64,000 nucleotides of DNA from Prunella strophiata (taxonomy: Eukaryota; Chordata; Aves; Passeriformes; Prunellidae), in NCBI GenBank assembly GCA_036583965.1, contig JAZBQD010000027.1, positions 2,498,687 through 2,562,686 on the forward strand, read 5' to 3'. Shown one piece after another: positions 1 to 64,000 of this stretch. Position numbers and translations under genes: made by a program. The number at the start of each line of letters is the position of its first letter. Within the stretch, counting starts at the first letter, position 1. The notes beneath the pieces are model-generated. The model made no database searches. It saw only the letters and a list, made by a program, of their open reading frames with translations, and was not told the DNA's origin.

Positions 1-135
1 GGGTTGGAAGGACCTTGGAGCTCATCCTGTTTCACTCCTGACACCTCCCACTACCCCAGGCTGGTCCAAGCCCTGTCCAGCCTGGCCTTGGGCACTTCCA
101 GGGATGGGGAATCCATTTCCTTTCAGTGGAGGCTT
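1..135 (-). repeat. CR1 LINE fragment, 3' end
   Basis: Reads in reverse as the CR1 3' region: GGTTGGAAGGACCTTGGAG, then a CACCTCCCACTA block, GGCCTTGGGCACTTCCAGGG and ATGGGGAATCC. It is cut by the window edge. Confidence 0.8.
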
Positions 136-3100
136 TTTGTAACTCAAGCATTGTGACAGAATTTGACACACACTGCAGATCTCACAGAATCCAGATCTTA
201 AAACTGAATGTTTTCAGATTTTAAAAATGGAGGCTCCAGACACAGAGGAAGCTTACAGCCATTCTTGGGGCACGTTTTCAGTTTGGAAATGAAGGACTTT
301 TATCAGCTGCTCTCTGTGGTAATGACATCTCACAGAGCACCATGCAAAGGAAGGAACAGGAGGCAGAGCAGGAGATAGGGAACAGCATTCCAGAGGCAGT
401 GGGGAGGTAATGACTGCACTTATGGCTGGGGAGGTGTCATCCCTGGTGAGCCTGGGGAGCTGCCTGTGGTTGATGGAAAGCAGAGATTGCCTAGGAATCT
501 CCTTGGTTCATTTGAATATTTCCATGTGTTATAAATGCAGCCAAAAAATGAGATGCAGGAGTTCTCTGGGCTCAGCAGGCATCAGGAGTATGGGTTTTCT
601 GAAATGCAGGCATGGCAGCAGAGAAATTTGTGAGTCTTTGAATTTGGATCCATTTGGGTTATTTTTGGAGTGCTTAGTTGAAAGAAAATGTCATTTTTGC
701 AAGTAAAACATGTTTTTTCATTACTTGAGTGTTGTCAGTGGTTAATATTACACTGCTCATGTTTCAGAACCTCTTAGAGTGACTTGCCTGTAGTTCACAC
801 TTAAAAATAAATCTAATGCCTGTTTAGCAAGCTTTTTTCTTTAAACTGTTACCTCCTTTAACCTGCCTGCAAATTGTATTTTTTTTTTAGCATATTACAT
901 TCTCAGATTTATTCTGAGTCCTTCCAGTACATCAGATCTGACTCCTGTTCCCTGAGATACCAGTGTCCCTTTAAGGGTGACAGGATTTTGCCCCAGCAAG
1001 CACAGGCCATCTGCATTCCTGACTGCTCAGCAAGGGAAGTGCCTGTTTGCCCTGGAGACCCAGAGATAGCTGAGAGGAGGCTGGGGCTCAGCTTTGAAAT
1101 GTTAATCTGCTGCTTCTGTCCTTCCAAGATTTTGCCCAGGGAAGGCAGTGGGTGGGAAGTTGGTATTAATTTAGAATTTGGAGCTTTGGCACAATCTGTT
1201 GCAGTTTTAGCATGTTATAAATGGCTTAATATTTAAGGAGGTATTGAAGTTAAGATGGAACTTTGTCCTGGTTTCAAAATTGGCAAGAAATATCACCCTG
1301 ATTTTGAAGAAGTGCTTTAGCTGCCAAGTGAAAATAGCAGTCAGGATCCTCCCTGTGATGAGGAGCTCTCTGCAAGGTTAATTTTTCAAGGTCCCTTATG
1401 GGATCCTCATGGGGAGTTTTACTCCCACACAGGAAGGAGGCAGGGGGAACAACCTTCCACACTTTGCCATTGTCATTTTTACAGAGCCCTCAGTTGTGCT
1501 GATCCTCAGAGGGGCTGGGCTCTGCCCTTGGGAATGATGCATCTTGTTTGAGCTAAAAGGGAAGTTGGGCTTGGATTGGCCCACAGCAGCTGGGTTCAGG
1601 TCCTTGTTGTGCCAGATGCATCCTGCCAAGCTGTCATGCCATGACCTCTCAGTGCTCCTGGGGCTCCCTGGGAGATTGGACATCCTGGGAGGGCAGAGGT
1701 GAGGGAGGGAGAAGGAAATGGGAGGGAATGTTGTTTTCCATGGCTGTGCTGTCATACACAAGCTGGAAAAGTCTGCAGGGTCACAGCAGGGATTTGAGTG
1801 TGTCACTTGCAGTGTGGCCCATGGGACACCAGTGGGTTGGGCAATCCCCTGTGCCCAGCTGGCTCTTTAGGGAAGGGATGGGCTGAAGTCCTCCAGGCAA
1901 ACCTGGGAATGCCTGTGAACATCAGGGCACTGTGCTTCAGTCAGTCCCTGTCAGATGAGACAATAATTGTCCTTTTTTCTGCTCTAGTTGTTACTGAGCT
2001 GCTGTGCAGTACCCAGGAGAGCAGATCTGCAGTTTTCAGGTACCTGCACAGGTGCAGCTCTTGTACAAGCCTGACCTCTGCATTGTATTTTTTGTTTCCC
2101 TGTGTGAGCTTTGCTGCCTGGTGCCCTGGGTGTACCTTTCCCTGCACTTTATCCCTTTGTTCCCTTTGTTATCCCTTTGGGATGCCTGGCTGAAGTGAGT
2201 GAAGGTTTGTGTTACCCTCCATGGAGTGATGCCACATCCCCTCACTGAGGCTCCTGCAGATTTGTGCAGGTGCTTTTGGAAGTGATGATGATGATGCAGG
2301 TAGGTGCTGAAAAGGAGGAAATAAATAGGAGAGAGACATGTGCACTAAAACTCCCCAAAAATACAGTGTTTGCTGTCTGGAGAAGGGCAAAGTCGATAGG
2401 GAAGGCAGTTTGATTTTCCAGCTTTTAAGGGGATGTAACAGTGAAGAATAACACAACCTTAAAGAAGAAAGCTTGAGTGTCCCCATTGCAGGAGAGCTGT
2501 AAACCTTTGAAATAAGGCTTTGTCCTGCAGCAACACCTCTGGAAACTGCCTGTTCAATGGGTTGGAGCAGCCAAATCAAGGCTGCTGCCTGAATTAGCTG
2601 ATTGAACATGTCTGTGGTCAGGTTAAGGACATGCAGAATTGGTATTTTTAATGTATATATATTTCCAAGTGAGGGATTTGATTGGGTAATTGTAAATCTG
2701 AGAGAGGGAATCCTGTTTGATTTCTTCTGTACTTTCAGTGTCTCAGTGCTGTGATAAACACAGTGTTTGTGCTGGCAGGGAGAGGTTATGCCCCTCTTAC
2801 TCATCCTCAGCTGCCCTTTCTCCCCACATTGTCCTCCTGTAGATTTTAATAGCACAGAACAGTGCTTGCCATGAGTCAGGTGGCAGTGCCTGATCCTGGG
2901 ATAAAAACCAAGTTAGGGAATTGTCCAAAATTTCATCTGTAATTACAGCCTGCACAAAATCAAAGAGTATTTTTTAAATGAGCAGCAATTCTGGGAGCAG
3001 TGTTCCTTTGCATATTTTTAGCAGGTATTTGCTGTTAATTTACATTATTCTATGGTCCTGGTGGGGAAGATGCTCAGGGCTCTTGCAGACTTTGGTTTCT

Positions 3101-3182
3101 GGAGGGTCTTAATAATAAACTCAACAGAAATGGACCCCCTGGCAAGGATTTCCTGCAGTAACACTCCAGTATTCCCCATCAG
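136..3182. other. Presumed DOCK7 intron 1, no feature recognised
   Basis: Upstream of E2, with no CpG island and no match to the DOCK7 start exon. Open frames here, including a 228-codon one on the minus strand (2855-2169), show no recognisable protein family and no splice-site support. Confidence 0.6.
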
Positions 3183-3520
3183 GTTTGTCAGGGGAGACCA
3201 CATTTGGGGCCTTTCAGTACTGAAAGGGAGCTTAGAAAAAACAAGAGTGACTTTTTACACAGGCAGACAGTGATAGGAAGAATGGTTTCAAACTAAAAGA
3301 GGAGAAATTCAGGTTAGATATTAAGAAATTCCTCCCTGTGAGGGTGCTGAGGCCCTGGCACAGGGTGCTCAGAGGAGCTGTGGCTGCCCCTGGATCCCTG
3401 GAATGTCCAAGGCCAGGCTGGACATTGGGGCTGGGAGCAGCCTGGGACAGTGGGAGGTGTCAGGGTTGAAACAGGATGAGCTTTAAGGTCCTTTCCTGCA
3501 AAACCACTCTGGGATGCTGG
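3183..3520 (+). repeat. CR1 LINE fragment
   Basis: Contains the CR1 landmarks GTGATAGGAAGAATGGTTTC, AAACTAAAAGAGG, TTAGATATTAAGAAATTC and TGTCCAAGGCCAGGCTGGAC, in + orientation. Confidence 0.85.
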
Positions 3521-3960
3521 GGTTAGCCAGGTGGGAGGTGGTGTGCATGTTTGCAGATACTTGACTGGAATTGTCCTCCTGCCTTTGGAAGTCCAGTGAG
3601 GCAGAGCTGGCTGTGTTCTGTGGAGGAGACACCTGCTGCTGCTTCCCTGGAGCTGCCAGGAGGAATGCAGAGGCTTTTCCTGGGGGCAGGATGAGGATTG
3701 CACTGAAGGTGGCTGTGTCTGCAGCCTGCCAGCAAGCAGGGCTGTGGGGAGCTCAGCTTTATCCTCCTCAGCTCTTGCCCCTTCCTGCTGCAGCAGATCT
3801 CAAACCTTTCCATGTGACAGGACTGGCAATCCTTTGGTGGTTGGGATCAGCTGCAGCCCAGTGCCAGCTCCTGCAGGCCAGGGCAATCAGCTGCTGGGTG
3901 TCCTGGTGCCACAGGAGGTGAGATGGCAGAGCAGGTTCTGCTCCTCCAGCAGCAGTGGGG

Positions 3961-4013
3961 TTGGTTGGGATGATGGGGTTGGGATGATGGGCTTGGGATG
4001 ATGGGGCTTGGGT
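3961..4013 (+). repeat. Short minisatellite, three units
   Basis: Three imperfect copies of a 16-17 bp unit based on TTGGGATGATGGGG in presumed intron 1. Confidence 0.7.
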
Positions 4014-4995
4014 AACCTGGTCTTTACCTGAGCTTGTCCAGCTCCTCCAGTGGGCACGTTTCACCTGATGGGTTTGGCAATTTCAGTGACTGATGCTTTG
4101 CCCAGGTAACACAGGAACAGCCCCTGGTGTTTTGTGTGTCCTTGTCCCCATGCACACCTCTGGAGCAATGCTGGAGCATGGAGCAGGACAGGGGAAAGGT
4201 TAAAAGAGCCTGGAGAGGAGCTCTTGTGGTTCTGTTCACACATGGGGACATCTTTTAGGTTCATTTTCCTTCTGGTGCATTTATTCATCCTTCTTTCCTC
4301 CTCCTCCTCTTTCATCACTTCTTCCCCCACAAATATCTGAAGCCTAAAATAATGTTCTTGCCTTTTATCTGCCAATAGTCTGACACCAAGCAGTTCCTCT
4401 CCAGAGCCATGGATTTATGTTTGGCCTCTTTACTCAGGTGCTAGACAGTATTTCTGGCTGCACAGATGGTGAGTCTAACACAGGCCTCTGGCTTTGACTC
4501 TTATGTTTGTTTACATCTTCATGGTACAATGGTAACCCAGAGAGACAAACTGGAAAATTGGGGCTAATCCTGAAATGTGTGAAGGGCTTGGAAGCCCAGA
4601 GAGCCCCTGAGCACTGCCTGCCTGTCTGGGTTGGGTGATTTTAACTGGTTTGGCCACTTCTTCATCTCCTGTCCAGCACATCCCAGTGCTCCTGTTGGAC
4701 AAGGACAATTTGAGATGTCAAATAATGCCAGGGATGAGGGGACCTGGAGTGTTTTGGGCTGTGACAGCCTCAGTGCTGCATGTCCCCCTGAGCTCTGCAT
4801 TAATACAGAGGCTTTTCCTCATCCTTTCTGTAATTCTGTGTATCAGGATGAGTGGAGTGGAAAGATTGGAAGGGATGAGGGGGAGGTTCCTGTGTGTTAG
4901 AGAATCACAAAAATGAGTTTGTGCAGATTAAAACACAACTCTTGCACAGGCAGCTCACTTCTGGAAGATCCCTCAGCTTTGGAGCTGGAAAGAGG

Positions 4996-5101
4996 AATAA
5001 AAGTAAATAAAAAGTAAATACAATAAAAAGTAAATACAATAAAAATAAATAAAATAAAAACTAAATAAAATAAAAAGTAAATAAAATAAAAATAAATAAA
5101 A
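4996..5101 (+). repeat. A-rich simple repeat (AAATAAAATA-like)
   Basis: About 105 bp of only A, T and scattered G/C in the pattern AAAGTAAATACAATAAA and AATAAATAAAATA. Confidence 0.85.
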
Positions 5102-5425
5102 TGTTAGGGCTTAAAAACAGGGTCAGCTAAGCAGCTTTAAGTCATGCCATGAGGCTTCCTTACCCCTCTGGCAGGTGCTGCCAGTGTCCAGCAAGGAGCA
5201 GCATGGATGGGGCTCTGCATGGCCACAGGAGGATGTGAGGGGATGATGATGATTTTCCCAGCACCTCTGGGCACCCCCTACTTCTTGTGGAGCTTTTGCC
5301 CAGAATTTTGTCACTGATTTTGTTACTTTTATCTTCATTTGCAAGGAGTCTTCATCTCTGGATGGTTCCTCCTCCTTGGTTCTGATTCTTTCTTTCTTTA
5401 TGTTTTGTTTTGGCTTTTTTTGGTG

Positions 5426-6000
5426 TTTTTTTTTTTTTTTTTTTTTTTAAGGTTGGGATTAAATAGTGAGTTGATATTTTTTGTTTGGATTCACATATTT
5501 ATTAGTATTTATTTATATTTTAGTCTCACAAAGTGTGAGTTCTATGGTAATTTTCTTTAACAAGGTAAAAATAGAGATGTATTTTTTTCTATACAGTTTT
5601 TTTAAGGATAAACTGTTTAATTTAAGAAATGATGCTTAAATTATATTTATTTTTGATCTAACAATAAACTACTCATGACTGGCAATGCGGATTTTTTTAT
5701 TTAATTACACAATAGTTCTTAAACTCATGAAGAAGAAGGTGAAGAAGAAGAACTAGCTTTTGCTCTAAAACTTTAATCTTGTTTTATATATATTATTATA
5801 TTTAAAATTTTAAACTCTAAATTTTCTACTGTGTGATGTTACACACTTTTATTTAAACTGTACACTTACAATTTTAGTTCTGTTGTTTAATTTTGGAAGT
5901 TTTTTTACAGTCTTAGGTTAAATGTGGTGTTCTCTTGGGGGTTAGTGTTTTTTCAGTACAGGAAATTTAAAATTTTTAGTAACTAGGGTTCCAACATCAC
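5426..6000. other. AT-rich block after a 23-T run
   Basis: Starts with an uninterrupted run of T (5426-5448), then about 550 bp of very AT-rich DNA unlike its surroundings. Its composition suggests an old inserted element, but I see no diagnostic motif or target duplication. Confidence 0.3.
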
Positions 6001-7845
6001 CCCTCAGTGACATCTGTCAGGGATCTGGTGCCAAATGGAGCTGCTCTGTCTGTGAAGAGCAGGGTGAGGTGGTGACATCTCAGCTGTGGTGTGGCAGGAG
6101 CAGTGACAAGTTCTGCTCATGGTGAGTGTTGCAGTGATGAAAACAGTGAAAAGTGTCTGGTTTGTGTTTTCAAAAGTTCTCCAAAATCTCCAAAATCACA
6201 TACTTTGAGTCCATTTCAAGAGCTCAGGATGAGAAAAGGGAAAAAAGGTTATGGGGTTAAAGAGATGATGATCATCTTCTTGTGAAAGGTGTCCCTGCCA
6301 TGGCAGAGCTGGTCTTTCCAACCCTTCTCTGATTCTTCTGATATTTCTTTACACAGAAATTAATTTGTTGATTTTACCTAATTTGAAGAATCAAATACCA
6401 CATTTCTAGCCATCACATATTTTTTTGGTGAACCAGATTCTTACCTGGCAAAAAGTCACCTGGACCAACTCCCTGACTTCCTTGGAATCTCGCTGGTTTC
6501 CTGCTGAAGGATTTGCCTTCTAAGAAAATTGCAGTATTCAGTGGGGCTGGTTGTGGTAGGGAGATTGTTTCAGTACCCTCTGAGTCTTTTCCCTTGAATA
6601 AAAAGCTGATTAATTTCAGAACTTTTTGGCAATAGATTAAAAACTGGAATCTGGGATTTGTATAGCAATCTTTTTCAAAAAGCACATTTAAAACTGAAGT
6701 ACCAAGTGTTCTTTTAAAAGTCATCTCCAACACAAGCTACAGGATAGTTCCTTGTCCCACAGAAATCATCTGGATGACAGGAAAGGGGAAGTTAGTGGAG
6801 AAAACTGCTGAATTTGGATGTGCTTTTGTGACTCTTGTTGAAACACTCAGCCTCACTGGCATGTGCCAGGGAATTCTAGGAAATCTGTCAGTTGCTGTAG
6901 AGACAGCTTCCTCAAAACTTGTTTTTGGTGTTTCATTTTCTTAATGTCTATGTTTATGTATAGCCTCATAGCATAATGATCTCATATCAGAATATTTATA
7001 TGTATTTATGTAATGGGATATGTAAAAATACAAGTTATGCAATGTGAGTATGTATCCAGTTTATGCAAATTTTCTTCTAATGTATCTAAAAAAAGATCAG
7101 GATGGTGAGATCAGCACTGCCAGTGAAATCTGCTGTTTTCCTGCACGTTTTCAGTCATTCCTTGTGCTTCAGGTAAAGGCTTTGTGCCCAATAAAGATGA
7201 TTTTTAAGCATCCATTTTACTGAGGGCAGTGTCCTTTCCTGGCATGGGCAGAGTCATTGTGGCACTAAAGGCTCTAATATCAGGGACAAGAGGTGGTTAA
7301 ACTTGTACCTGTGGTAGGTGAACATTGTGTTTTGTGTTCCCCAGAGAGGTGGTTTAATTCAAAATAATGTTAGTGCTCAGAGCTGTGTGGCTGCCTGAGT
7401 TCCTGGTAAATCAGGCCTTGCTCTGGGTTCTGCCTGGGGCAGGAAGGGTTCCTGCATCTTGGATCAGGATCAAGGTTGTGATCAGAGCCTGCTAAAAACA
7501 AATCCAGGCTCAGATAGGTGGGAAGTAAAGTACTAAGTTTCCTTTTGTTGTATTTCTTGGAAATAGATGTTACCTTTTCTGGCTCTAGTTGTATTTTTTA
7601 GGTGGTGGGGGTACACACCAGAGAAATATGCAGAGGAGCATCAGATAAGAGATAAGACAGGAGAAGCAGCTCTGTGATGTGTGTGAGCTGAGGTTAACAC
7701 CACTGGGGCTAATCACCTGATGTTGCATCAAATCCCCCAGCAAGGCAGAAGAACTGGTTTAAAACAGAGAGCAGAAAAGGCGCCCGTGGTTTCCCTTCAT
7801 TTGCTCCCTCGGTGTGAGGCCCCTGGTGGTTCTGTGTGTTCCCAG
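6001..7845. other. Presumed DOCK7 intron 1, 3' part
   Basis: Ordinary intronic sequence up to the E2 acceptor; no repeat or gene recognised. Confidence 0.6.

Positions 7846-64000
<56,155 letters not shown>

Noticed and set aside
2169..2855. 228-codon minus-strand frame, the longest one outside repeats
   Set aside because: No domain or family resemblance, ordinary intron-like composition and no splice support.
1..7845. Search for the DOCK7 first coding exon and promoter
   Set aside because: No match to the expected N-terminal 48 residues and no CpG-rich block, so it is most likely to the left of the window.

Overview
This is vertebrate nuclear DNA, almost certainly from a bird: two split genes with GT-AG introns, many of them very short (95-180 bp), CR1 LINE fragments in both orientations (one ending in the CR1-type ATTCTGTG tail), and little other interspersed repeat. 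Nothing in it is prokaryotic, plasmid or phage.

The window is dominated by DOCK7 (dedicator of cytokinesis 7), a Rac/Cdc42 guanine-nucleotide exchange factor, on the + strand. Thirty-four coding exons can be placed between 7846 and the right edge. Their summed length is 4375 nt, or 1458 codons plus one extra base. They correspond to about residues 49-1506 of the roughly 2,100-residue protein. The first coding exon and promoter lie to the left of the window. The C-terminal catalytic DHR-2 domain lies to the right. I number exons E2-E35 on the assumption of one missing upstream coding exon.

Nested on the opposite strand inside the 16.1-kb DOCK7 intron between E13 and E14 (21858-37966) is a complete seven-exon ANGPTL3 gene (32409 down to 23900). 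It encodes a predicted 460-residue secreted inhibitor of lipoprotein lipase with a signal peptide, coiled coil and fibrinogen-like domain. It has a TATA box and an upstream near-consensus HNF1 site, as expected for a liver gene with its own promoter inside a broadly expressed host gene. The same nested, antisense arrangement is known in mammals.

Both genes carry one extra base in an otherwise conserved exon: ANGPTL3 exon 1 near 32076 and DOCK7 E27 between about 52457 and 52471. Two unrelated +1 indels in two constrained genes look more like consensus indel errors than pseudogenisation, but the ANGPTL3 case deserves a direct check.

Other points of interest are: the predicted ANGPTL3 lacks an RxxR convertase site in its linker; DOCK7 E22 and E23 look like regulated cassette exons set among (T)GCATG motifs; and tandem repeats sit against splice sites, namely a GC-rich minisatellite up to the E21 acceptor, a (GCCCT)9 array just after the E21 donor, a 25-bp repeat up to the E35 acceptor and a 73-bp duplication just after the E12 donor. 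DOCK7 E20 is flanked by a pair of direct repeats. The rest is intronic sequence holding CR1 fragments, microsatellites and AT-rich DNA. I found no RNA gene and no previously undescribed coding system.
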